IMG/VR virus record: IMGVR_UViG_3300047469_000387 | Coordinates: 1-35,277 of that record | DNA length: 35,277 bases | Source: a virus | Strand: one strand, 5' to 3' | Made by a program: the position numbers and the translations under genes | Shown: piece after piece, positions 28,753 to 35,277 of the stretch | Layout of the letters: the number at the start of each line of letters is the position of its first letter | Numbering within the stretch: the first letter of the stretch is position 1 | The notes under the pieces: model-generated | Database searches by the model: none | Told to the model about the DNA's origin: nothing | The model's input: the letters and a program-made list of their open reading frames with translations, nothing else

Positions 28753-29676
28753 ATGACCACAGCAATCGATTTGTTCGCCGGTCTCGGCGGATGGTCTACC
28801 GGCGCCCGCTCGGCGGGTGTCGAAGTTCTATGGGCGGCAAACCACTGGCCGGTCGCGGTCGAATGGCACAGCGCCAACCACCCGGACACACAGCACATTT
28901 GTCAGGACCTGCACCAAGCCGACTGGACGAAGGTTCCGAGCCATGACCTGTTGCTGGCCTCGCCTTGCTGCCAAGGCCATTCGAAGGCTCGCGGAAAATC
29001 GTCTGGCAACCCGCAGCACGACTCCAGTCGATCCACAGCGTGGGCTGTTGTTTCGGCGCTGGAGTTTCACCAGCCAGAGCTTGGTCTTCTTGAGAACGTT
29101 CAAGAATTCACCGAATGGGCGCTCTACCCGGCATGGGTCGCTGCCGTCCAGGCGTTGGGCTACCAAGTCGCGCCGCACATCGTCGACTGCGCAGATCTAG
29201 GCGTGCCGCAACATCGGGTGCGCCTATTCTTGGTGCTGACCCGTAGCCGCGCGCCGCTGATGCTCGAGCTGCACAAGCGCCAACACGTTCCAGCTGCCAG
29301 CTTCCTCGACTTCGATGCCGGGAAATGGTCGCCTATCGTGAAGCCTGGTCGAGCCCAAGCCACTTTGGATCGGGTGCGTAATGGCCGGGAGCGCTTCGGC
29401 GACCAGTTCATCATGCCCTACTACGGCAAAGGCTCCGGCCTTACCGGTCGAGACATCAACCGGCCGATCGGCACCATCACCACACTCGACCGTTGGGCCC
29501 TGGTGCGCGGTGATGAGATGCGGATGCTCAGTGCCAACGAAGCACTGGCGGCGCAGACCTTCCCCGCCGACACGCTTCGCCCGGACAGCCACCGACTGAC
29601 GATGCACATGGCCGGCAACGCAGTTCCCCCGCTTGCCGGCCAACGCGTCATTGAAGCGCTGATGGCCGCCGCCTGA
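28753..29676 (+). CDS. DNA cytosine-5 methyltransferase
   Basis: 307-aa C5 methyltransferase. AdoMet motif I is IDLFAGLGGWSTGA (from residue 5); the catalytic loop is ASPCCQGHS with Cys72; ENV is at residues 114-116; QHRVRLFLVL is motif VIII; and GNAVPP near the C-terminus is motif X. The recognition region between VIII and IX is moderate in length, so the target cannot be predicted. Phage enzymes like this protect DNA from host restriction. GAGGA precedes the ATG. Confidence 0.94.
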   Translation: MTTAIDLFAGLGGWSTGARSAGVEVLWAANHWPVAVEWHSANHPDTQHICQDLHQADWTKVPSHDLLLASPCCQGHSKARGKSSGNPQHDSSRSTAWAVVSALEFHQPELGLLENVQEFTEWALYPAWVAAVQALGYQVAPHIVDCADLGVPQHRVRLFLVLTRSRAPLMLELHKRQHVPAASFLDFDAGKWSPIVKPGRAQATLDRVRNGRERFGDQFIMPYYGKGSGLTGRDINRPIGTITTLDRWALVRGDEMRMLSANEALAAQTFPADTLRPDSHRLTMHMAGNAVPPLAGQRVIEALMAAA

Positions 29677-29687
29677 CCAACCCCAAA

Positions 29688-29733
29688 GTAACCTCCATAG
29701 GTTACATATCGAAAAGTAACCTGTTCGGGTTAC
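29688..29733 (+). repeat. Two tandem 18-bp inverted repeats
   Basis: GTAACC-TCCATA-GGTTAC (29688-29705) and GTAACC-TGTTCG-GGTTAC (29716-29733), each preceded by AA, 28 bases apart. They lie just after the methyltransferase stop and just before the next start. Half-sites resemble the TAACC halves of the CI operators, but the spacing is 6 instead of 2. They may be RNA hairpins or binding sites of another regulator. Confidence 0.8.
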
Positions 29734-29745
29734 AGGGATATCCAA

Positions 29746-30288
29746 ATGTCTGAAGTAACGAATAACGCCGCAGTCAGCGGTGAGTGCAAGCTTGTGCCTG
29801 TGACACAGCTGAAGAAGTGGCATCGCGATCTGGATGCCTGCCAGAAAGTTATCTGGCTGCAAGGCGGTTTTGATCCGGCGTACTGCATGGATGCGCAGGA
29901 TTGCTTGAAGGAAATGGATACGGTGCTCATGGCTCCAGAGTTGCCCACCAACTTCATCGCCTGCAAGGTTGACGAGAGTTGCGTTGGTGCCATTCCTGCA
30001 CCAGACGAGGATATTGGCGAGCTGTTGATGATGGCAGACATGGCGGATAACTCAGAAGACCATGAGGATCACGCCATGTACATGCGCTGGGTCATTCGCA
30101 TGCGCAAAGACGAAAGCGCGATCACCCGCCTACAGGCCGAAGTCGCCGCCCGCGATCAGCGGATTGCTGAGCTGGAAGCGGCACTAGGAAGTGCTGCAAT
30201 TATTGTGCGTAGACACGTAACTTCTAACTGGTCGGCAGATGTTCGCGATCAGGTTGACGCAGCCCTGTCCAAAGGTGAGCCGAAATGA
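29746..30288 (+). CDS. Hypothetical early protein with C-terminal coiled coil (Ead/Ea22-like)
   Basis: 180-aa protein. The first 100 residues have segments such as VPVTQLKKWHRDLDACQKVI and acidic DEDIGELLMMADMADNSEDH. Residues 118-145 form a coiled coil (ITRLQAEVAARDQRIAELEA). The build resembles the modular Ead/Ea22 early proteins of lambdoid phages, of unknown function. The ribosome site is GGGATA, weak; paired hairpins lie just upstream. Confidence 0.7.
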   Translation: MSEVTNNAAVSGECKLVPVTQLKKWHRDLDACQKVIWLQGGFDPAYCMDAQDCLKEMDTVLMAPELPTNFIACKVDESCVGAIPAPDEDIGELLMMADMADNSEDHEDHAMYMRWVIRMRKDESAITRLQAEVAARDQRIAELEAALGSAAIIVRRHVTSNWSADVRDQVDAALSKGEPK

Positions 30289-30836
30289 CCATCAAGAAAC
30301 CTTCAGTCCACACGGCTAACGTATTTCTTCCGGGATGCTTAGGTCCTAGAAAACTTGACGTAGTCTTGGCCGATGACTTCGAACGCTACGTTGAACTTTT
30401 CGCCGCGCCGCCCGTGACGGGTGGGTTTCCGGAGCTTGTGTTAATCCAAGCCGTAGCAGTTACCCGCGAGGATGAAGACGACGGCATGTGCCTAGAATGG
30501 CTTCTTGAAGGCGGTATCTCAGAGCTTGAGTTTGTAGGTACTGTGCTTTTCGCCATGCCCGAAGCCAACGACCTGTGCGACGAGAATGGCAGCGCTGAGG
30601 TTTATCTTGCCCCGCTCGTTGCCCGGTTGCAGGGTGACAACGACAGCATCCGAGAATGGGCAAGAGAAGCCTCGGCAGAAATTGACCGTTTGCAGAACAT
30701 TGAATCCGACCTGACCAAGGCGCTGGAATTACTGCGGCGCTCGAAAACTTCGATGGGGCCTTTCTATCCGCTTGCACAAGAAATCACCGAATTGCTCGCC
30801 AACCAATCCGCGCCGGTCGCGAAGGGTGGTGTGTAG
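30285..30836 (+). CDS. Hypothetical early protein (183 aa)
   Basis: Coupled to the previous gene (ATGA). The N-terminus VHTANVFLPGCLGPRKLDVV and an acidic region precede a C-terminal helical part (IREWAREASAEIDRLQNIES, then LTKALELLRRSK). The C-terminal half resembles the coiled-coil ends of neighbouring proteins. No family recognised. Confidence 0.7.
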   Translation: MTIKKPSVHTANVFLPGCLGPRKLDVVLADDFERYVELFAAPPVTGGFPELVLIQAVAVTREDEDDGMCLEWLLEGGISELEFVGTVLFAMPEANDLCDENGSAEVYLAPLVARLQGDNDSIREWAREASAEIDRLQNIESDLTKALELLRRSKTSMGPFYPLAQEITELLANQSAPVAKGGV

Positions 30837-31006
30837 TGACGATGCAGCAACAGCTTCTTCCGCCCGCCTTCGTCCAGCCCAATCCTCCGCGTCATTGGGG
30901 CTTTCTCCAGCCTGAACGCGAAGTGCCCGGCTACACGATTGAGCAGATGAAGGAATACGGCGCCGCGTGCGTTGCGGCCTTCATCAAGCAAAACGCAAAG
31001 CAATAA
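30836..31006 (+). CDS. Small protein (56 aa)
   Basis: GTG 30836 overlaps the previous stop (TAGTG) with GGGTGG 5 bases upstream; an in-frame ATG lies two codons later at 30842. The protein MQQQLLPPAFVQPNPPRHWG is Pro-rich at first and ends in a helix (YTIEQMKEYGAACVAAFIKQ). Codon use and coupling support it. Function unknown. Confidence 0.65.
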   Translation: MTMQQQLLPPAFVQPNPPRHWGFLQPEREVPGYTIEQMKEYGAACVAAFIKQNAKQ

Positions 31007-31055
31007 CCTCCCCTATCCCCATTTGCCTGCTGCGTATGCGGCGAAGGACGAAGTC

Positions 31056-31379
31056 ATGCCTGAAGCAACCGTTTTGATTCAACCCATGCCGGTCGAGCGC
31101 GACGAGTCGGGCTGCTGGACTCATCCGGCGTGGCCATCCATGGATGATGAGCTGATCCCATATGCCTGGTTCACAGAACGAGGCCTTGAGGTTCGTGAGC
31201 GCTCTTTCGAAGGTGACGCTCCTGATGAGCTGCAAGCTGCCTGGTTTTTGAGTGGAATTGCCGACTGCACTGCATGGTCGCCTACGAAGCCTGCCGGTGA
31301 TGGCTGGTTCATCTTCTCAATTCACGACGCTGACGATGGCCCTATCTGCGTTTGGGTCAGACCACTGGTGACGCCATGA
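31056..31379 (+). CDS. Hypothetical early protein (107 aa)
   Basis: ATG 31056 after AAGGACGA. The sequence has Trp-rich segments (CWTHPAWPSMDDELIPYAWF, then TAWSPTKPAGDGWFIFSIHD) and ends WVRPLV, a pattern of small phage accessory proteins. Function unknown. It is preceded by a pyrimidine-rich leader with a small hairpin and overlaps the next gene (ATGA). Confidence 0.7.
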   Translation: MPEATVLIQPMPVERDESGCWTHPAWPSMDDELIPYAWFTERGLEVRERSFEGDAPDELQAAWFLSGIADCTAWSPTKPAGDGWFIFSIHDADDGPICVWVRPLVTP

Positions 31380-31519
31380 CCCGCCTCGTCTACCTCCCCG
31401 CCCAGTACGGCAACCCTGCCCGCTGGGTTGAATGCATCGTCGATGACTTCGGCGTCTGGCGCTGCAATGGCATGTACATGGCCGCGCCCTCGAGTGATCG
31501 CATCAAGGAGGTGGCATGA
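31376..31519 (+). CDS. Small protein (47 aa)
   Basis: MTRLVYLPAQYGNPARWVEC followed by IVDDFGVWRCNGMYMAAPSS. Both ends overlap neighbours as ATGA (start 31376 with the previous stop, stop with the start at 31516). It is a compact sequence with two Cys. No function known. Confidence 0.7.
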   Translation: MTRLVYLPAQYGNPARWVECIVDDFGVWRCNGMYMAAPSSDRIKEVA

Positions 31520-31953
31520 CGCTGCCTTACGAAAACGCAACGAGCGGCGACAAGGCCTTCGCCGAAATCCAAAAGATTCTTGGCCGCTTCGGCTGCGACA
31601 ACTACGGGATCATGCACAAAGCGCGAGAGCAGATCACTTTGGTGCAGTTCGAGCATCGCGGCCGCACGGTCCAGCTCCCCGGACACTGGGGCGGTTACGC
31701 AACCGCCTGGCTCAAGGTGCATCCGCACACAAACCGCATGCGCTCCACGCTGGCAGAGCATCGACAGAAAGCCGCCGATATCGCCCAGATCGCCGTGTGC
31801 TCGCTGCTGCGCGACTGGGTGAAAGCCCAAGTGACCGCTGTTGAATGTCAGCTCATGACATTCGAAGAGGTGTTCATGCCTCACATGCTGCTGCCTGACG
31901 GACGCCGCATGGTCGAGCACGCTCTGAAGATCCTACCGCCGCCGGCGGAGTAA
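31516..31953 (+). CDS. Hypothetical phage protein (145 aa)
   Basis: ATG 31516 has AAGGAGG 6 bases upstream, inside the end of the previous gene. Segments: FAEIQKILGRFGCDNYGIMH, LVQFEHRGRTVQLPGHWGGY and LRDWVKAQVTAVECQLMTFE. It reads as a single alpha/beta domain common among Pseudomonas prophages, with no assigned activity. Confidence 0.75.
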   Translation: MTLPYENATSGDKAFAEIQKILGRFGCDNYGIMHKAREQITLVQFEHRGRTVQLPGHWGGYATAWLKVHPHTNRMRSTLAEHRQKAADIAQIAVCSLLRDWVKAQVTAVECQLMTFEEVFMPHMLLPDGRRMVEHALKILPPPAE

Positions 31954-32007
31954 CCCCTTCCCCATCTATCCACATGCCTGCCGGTGTACGGCGGGCGAGG
32001 AATCATC

Positions 32008-32937
32008 ATGTCTAATATTCAAAGAAAAAAGATGTGCATCTATCACGGTAACTGTGCCGACGGCTTCGGCGCGGCCTGGGTTGTTCGCAAGGCCTTGGGC
32101 ACCGAGGTCGAGTTCGTGGCAGGCGTCTATGGCCAACAGCCGCCGGACGTGACCGGCAAGGACGTGATCCTGGTCGACTTCAGCTACCAGCGGGAGGTCC
32201 TGGCCGAAATGGGCCGCGTGGCCAACCAAGTGCTGATTCTAGATCACCACAAAACGGCCATGGATGATCTGGCCTGCTTCGATCCATTTGACCCCGGCGT
32301 GCGCAGTGACCGGGCCGACTCGATGGGAAACCACAAAGAACTGGGCTGGGAGACGGCAATCCAAGTGGCCAAGGAGCGCGGCGCGCCGCGGGTGGCTGCG
32401 TGCTTCGACATGGAACACAGCGGCGCGATGCTGGCGTGGCAACACTTCTACCCAGGCCAGGAGCCGCCCCAACTGCTGCGCCACATCGAAGACCGTGACC
32501 TGTGGCTGTTCAAGCTGGATGGCACCCGCGAGATTCAGGCCAACCTGTTCAGCTATCCGTATGACTTCGAGGTCTGGGACCAGCTCATGGCGGCCGACGT
32601 GCAAACGCTTCGTTCTGATGGTGCCGCGATTGAGCGCAAGCACCACAAGGACGTCGCTGAGCTGGTAGCCGTGACCAAGCGTCGCCTGGTGATCGGCGGC
32701 CACGACGTGCCGGTCGCCAGCCTGCCTTACACACTGACGAGCGATGCCGGGCACCTGATGGCCCAGGGCGAGGCATTCGCCGCCTGCTACTGGGACACGC
32801 CAGATGGTCGAGTCTTTAGCCTGCGCAGCACCGACGAAGGATTCGACGTTTCTGAAATCGCCAAGCAGTACGGCGGTGGCGGCCACCGCAACGCCTCCGG
32901 CTTCCGCGTCCCGTTCGGCCACGAACTGACCCTGTAA
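32008..32937 (+). CDS. DHH-family phosphoesterase
   Basis: 309-aa protein with the DHH/DHHA1 layout of nucleotide phosphodiesterases. A first metal motif includes HGNCADGFGAAW (Asp18); VDFSYQ holds Asp57; the signature DHH is at residues 79-81 in LILDHHKTA; a later Asp lies in EDRDLW; and GGGGHRNASGF (residues 289-299) is the DHHA1 substrate-binding motif. Such enzymes degrade short RNAs or cyclic dinucleotides. ATG 32008 has GAGGAA upstream. Its role here may be nucleotide recycling or removal of a defence signal; both are inferred. Confidence 0.9.
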   Translation: MSNIQRKKMCIYHGNCADGFGAAWVVRKALGTEVEFVAGVYGQQPPDVTGKDVILVDFSYQREVLAEMGRVANQVLILDHHKTAMDDLACFDPFDPGVRSDRADSMGNHKELGWETAIQVAKERGAPRVAACFDMEHSGAMLAWQHFYPGQEPPQLLRHIEDRDLWLFKLDGTREIQANLFSYPYDFEVWDQLMAADVQTLRSDGAAIERKHHKDVAELVAVTKRRLVIGGHDVPVASLPYTLTSDAGHLMAQGEAFAACYWDTPDGRVFSLRSTDEGFDVSEIAKQYGGGGHRNASGFRVPFGHELTL

Positions 32938-32989
32938 CCATCCCTTCAAGTGCATCGCCTCCCGGGGGACCGGCGGGCTGGAGATACTC

Positions 32990-33571
32990 ATGTCCAAAGA
33001 AAACCCGATCCACCACCAAGACCAAGCCCTTATCGAGCGCATCCACGCTCGGCACATCGAGCGAATCGGCGTTCTGGGCGATGAGGCAATACAGTTTCAG
33101 GACGCCTCGTACGCCGTAGGCCGCCAACGTGGGGCGAAGGAAGCAAACGACGCTCTGCTGGCCGATCTGATCGAGGCGGCTGCAACCCTGCGGCGCTACG
33201 AAACTCTGCATCGCGCGAAAGGCACCGACGACAGCACCGGCAAGGCCGAAGTTAACGCAGCGCTTGCCACGCGCTTCGAGGCGACAGTTGGCAATTTTGG
33301 TCAGCTCCCAACGAAAGGCGCAGAGGATGCTGCGCGCCGCGTATCTGCCTGCATTGCTGCCTGCAAGAGCATCAGTACCAAGGCCCTGGAATCCGGCGAC
33401 CTGAACAACTTCGAACTGCAGCGTGATCGCATGGTGCTTACACAGCAGCGCGACGAACTGATCTCCGCCCTCGAAGAGGTCCTGCGCATCTCCGACCGGA
33501 AGCACGACGCGTGGGATCGTGCTCGCGCAGCCATAGCGAGCGCCAAAGCCGAACCACTCAACCCCGCATAG
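32990..33571 (+). CDS. Ead/Ea22-like early protein with coiled coil (193 aa)
   Basis: ATG 32990 with TGGAGA upstream. Helical throughout: LIERIHARHIERIGVLGDEA at the start, and a C-terminal block LISALEEVLRISDRKHDAWD followed by RARAAIASA, typical of Ead/Ea22-type early proteins. Function unknown. It lies between the DHH gene and xis. Confidence 0.75.
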   Translation: MSKENPIHHQDQALIERIHARHIERIGVLGDEAIQFQDASYAVGRQRGAKEANDALLADLIEAAATLRRYETLHRAKGTDDSTGKAEVNAALATRFEATVGNFGQLPTKGAEDAARRVSACIAACKSISTKALESGDLNNFELQRDRMVLTQQRDELISALEEVLRISDRKHDAWDRARAAIASAKAEPLNPA

Positions 33572-33590
33572 ACCCCGGACGGAGGTAGCC

Positions 33591-33935
33591 ATGTCGACCG
33601 CAGAGAAACTGCCAGAAAATTACCAGGTAGATGTCGTTCCCGAAGAAAAGATGGCGGAACTGGTGTTCACGACTCGACGCGCGCTTCAGAGCAGGCGCGC
33701 AAGGGGCGTCATTCCAAAAGGGGTTTGGAACACGATTGATGGGAAGGTGTACTACAGCATCAGGAGATATGAGCAATGGCTCGAAAGCCTTTGGGATTGC
33801 CCACCGGAGTTGAATTCATCGGGCAAACGATCCGAATCCGGTTCACATGGAAGGGTCAGCGGCGATGTGAAACCCTCGGCCTTCCCCAGACGCCAAAGGG
33901 GATCAAAACCGCATCAGATCTACGTGCTAACGTAG
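33591..33935 (+). CDS. xis: Excisionase
   Basis: 114-aa protein just before and overlapping the integrase gene. The middle (LVFTTRRALQSRRARGVIPK then GVWNTIDGKVYYSIRRYEQW) has the winged-helix excisionase pattern, in which a helix is followed by a 'wing' and YSIRRYEQWLES. It would direct the integrase to excise the prophage. GGAGG lies 7 bases before ATG 33591. The Ser/Arg-rich last 40 residues are read through the start of int in another frame. Confidence 0.85.
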   Translation: MSTAEKLPENYQVDVVPEEKMAELVFTTRRALQSRRARGVIPKGVWNTIDGKVYYSIRRYEQWLESLWDCPPELNSSGKRSESGSHGRVSGDVKPSAFPRRQRGSKPHQIYVLT

Positions 33936-34984
33936 TCAACCTCGCAAAACTCGGCGTGCTTGATGACAACAGGTACGCCGAATTCTTCCCAAACTCCAGC
34001 TACGCAATATCGTCGGCGATGCCCACATTCGCCGCGTACGCTCAGAGCTGGCTCAACGAGCGCAACATCGTCAAAGGGACGAGGGACAACTACCTCACGT
34101 CCCTGAACCTGTACTGGATGCCGGTTCTCGCGCCGCTGCCAATTGATCAGATCAGCTCGACGTTCATGCGCAAGGTGGTGGGTGAGATCGAATGGACGAC
34201 CACCCAGGTTAAGCGATCAGCGCTTCAGCGTCTCAACCCAATCTTCGAAACAGCGGTGCTCGATGGCCTCATCACAAGGAACCCACTGTCATCGATTGAA
34301 ACCCCATCGCCTGGCAGGAAAGATATCGACCCTTTTTCCGTAGACGAAGCGAACAGGATAGTGGCTCACATGTACGAGAAACTTCCGAAGTCGGTGAAGA
34401 TCTACGCTGTTTTAGCGGAGTTCGCATTTTTTACGGGCATGCGCCCCGGCGAGATTTATGCGCTGCAGTGGAACGATATCGATCTGGTCAAGCGGACTGC
34501 CCACGTGTACAAAATCGTTGCCGAGAGGCAAATCGAGATGCGTACGAAAACGAAACACGACAGGTTGGTGATGCTGAACAGCCGAGCGCTTCATGCGCTT
34601 GATGTGGCGAAAGAGATCGCCGCCATCAGGTCCAACCAATCATGGCGACAGGTTAGGAATTCGAGCTATGTATTTCCGCCCTCACGCCGACATGACTTCA
34701 TCCGCGACACATCGGTGACCGCCAGCTTCTTCGACGCTGCGGTAGATGAGTTGGCTATCCGGTCGCGCCCACAATACAATTGCCGCCATACCTACGCGAC
34801 CATGTGCCTGATGGCCAGCATGAACCCGGCGTTCATTGCCAGCCAGCTTGGACACAGCGTCCGGATGCTGCTCTCGACGTACGCCCGCTGGATCAACTCC
34901 ACAAATGACTGGAGTGAGATTGAAAAGCTGGAAGGTACGTTGAGTGGTACAAAATCGGTACGAGAAGACAACGACACGGTGTGA
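33776..34984 (+). CDS. int: Integrase (tyrosine recombinase)
   Basis: 402-aa integrase at the prophage end. Residues 5-60 are an arm-binding domain (GVEFIGQTIRIRFTWKGQRR). Residues 75-165 form the core-binding domain. In the catalytic domain the first Arg is in FFTGMRPGEIYALQW, His-Arg in YNCRHTYATM, then ASQLGHS, and the nucleophile Tyr in LLSTYARWI. ATG 33776 has AGGAGA 9 bases upstream and lies within xis. Start of the attachment region follows directly. It is the likely enzyme of integration and excision. Confidence 0.95.
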   Translation: MARKPLGLPTGVEFIGQTIRIRFTWKGQRRCETLGLPQTPKGIKTASDLRANVVNLAKLGVLDDNRYAEFFPNSSYAISSAMPTFAAYAQSWLNERNIVKGTRDNYLTSLNLYWMPVLAPLPIDQISSTFMRKVVGEIEWTTTQVKRSALQRLNPIFETAVLDGLITRNPLSSIETPSPGRKDIDPFSVDEANRIVAHMYEKLPKSVKIYAVLAEFAFFTGMRPGEIYALQWNDIDLVKRTAHVYKIVAERQIEMRTKTKHDRLVMLNSRALHALDVAKEIAAIRSNQSWRQVRNSSYVFPPSRRHDFIRDTSVTASFFDAAVDELAIRSRPQYNCRHTYATMCLMASMNPAFIASQLGHSVRMLLSTYARWINSTNDWSEIEKLEGTLSGTKSVREDNDTV

Positions 34985-35064
34985 AAACCGCGTATATCAA
35001 GACCTTTACGAAATGGCCGGGGATTGCGAGATAATCCCCGGCGATTTGATTCCGGAGTAACCCC
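34985..35064. other. Prophage-chromosome junction region with a 9-bp hairpin
   Basis: The 80 bases between int and the host gene probably contain the attachment core. They include CCGGGGATT/AATCCCCGG around a 7-base loop (35017-35041), which may be a terminator or part of the site. The exact core cannot be set without the other end of the prophage. Confidence 0.5.
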
Positions 35065-35277
35065 ATGAACCAGCAAGCCCATGTGCATGGTCCTGATTGC
35101 GACCACGATCACGACCACCACGATCATCACCATGACCACGGCCACGGCCACGTCCATGGCCCGCATTGCAACCATGAGCCTCAAGAGCCGGTTCGCAACG
35201 CGCTCAAGGACGTGGGTCGCAACGATCCCTGCCCTTGCGGCAGCGAGAAAAAATACAAGAAGTGCCACGGCGCCTGA
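35065..35277 (+). CDS. SEC-C motif metal-binding protein (host gene)
   Basis: 70-aa protein, complete in the window. The first 40 residues are His/Asp-rich ([20 protein letters not shown]), which would bind divalent metals; the end is a SEC-C zinc motif ([19 protein letters not shown]). Proteins of this build are common in Pseudomonas chromosomes. GGAG lies about 8 bases upstream of the ATG. It marks the host side of the junction. Confidence 0.9.
   Translation: MNQQAHVHGPDCDHDHDHHDHHHDHGHGHVHGPHCNHEPQEPVRNALKDVGRNDPCPCGSEKKYKKCHGA

Noticed and set aside
29688-29733. CRISPR-like repeat pair
   Set aside because: Only two units, each palindromic, with no spacer of CRISPR length and no cas genes in the window.
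32239-33057. 272-codon minus-strand open frame
   Set aside because: Antisense to the DHH phosphoesterase, whose motifs are unmistakable.
1-35277. tRNA or rRNA genes
   Set aside because: No cloverleaf-like block, conserved T-arm sequence or rRNA segment was seen while reading both strands.

Overview
The window is most of a lambdoid (lambda/HK97/D3-like) siphophage prophage at its host junction, almost certainly in a Pseudomonas chromosome of the fluorescens/syringae type. The reasons are the HK97-type head genes, lambda-type tail genes, a central CI/Cro switch with two divergent early arms, a DUF1654 gene, and a His-rich SEC-C gene at the right edge that looks like chromosomal DNA. There are no rRNA or tRNA genes and no CRISPR array. 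Function calls come from reading protein motifs and gene order; no database search was run.

Left two thirds (1-21146, minus strand, read right to left): Cro-like repressor, CII-like activator, Rha/ANT antirepressor, an O-like initiator with internal origin-like repeats, a P-like helicase loader, a nin-like recombination block (37-aa peptide, YbcO nuclease, VRR-NUC nuclease, tyrosine recombinase), small proteins, Q antiterminator, holin, Rz/Rz1, two small proteins, HNH endonuclease, terminase small and large subunits, portal, prohead protease, capsid, connector and completion proteins, tail tube, G/GT chaperones made by a -1 frameshift, tape measure, gpM, and a tail fibre that runs off the left edge. 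Nearly all neighbours overlap by 1-4 bases, so this is one long early-to-late transcription unit. One plus-strand zinc-ribbon gene (20111-20329) sits inside it.

Immunity region (21147-23234): CI repressor, two small membrane proteins in the position of lambda rexAB, a DUF1654 gene behind a clear LexA box, and two sets of three CI/Cro-type operators (consensus ATAACYTNRGTTAT), one over the leftward promoter and one over a strong rightward promoter. Right arm (23235-34984, plus strand): TerB-like protein, small membrane protein, several small early genes, DUF2303 protein, a PP-loop/PAPS-reductase-like protein with two DNA methyltransferases, Ead/Ea22-like coiled-coil proteins, a DHH phosphoesterase, excisionase and integrase. 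Two minus-strand genes interrupt it: an AT-rich membrane protein (26165-26824) and a small gene (27676-27870).

Most useful observations: the six-operator immunity architecture, the A8 slippery site for G/GT, a hairpin that would bury the ribosome binding site of the zinc-ribbon gene, a second tyrosine recombinase inside the lytic arm, the PP-loop plus two methyltransferases cluster, the AT-rich moron, and a set of small genes (37-56 codons) that are easily missed.
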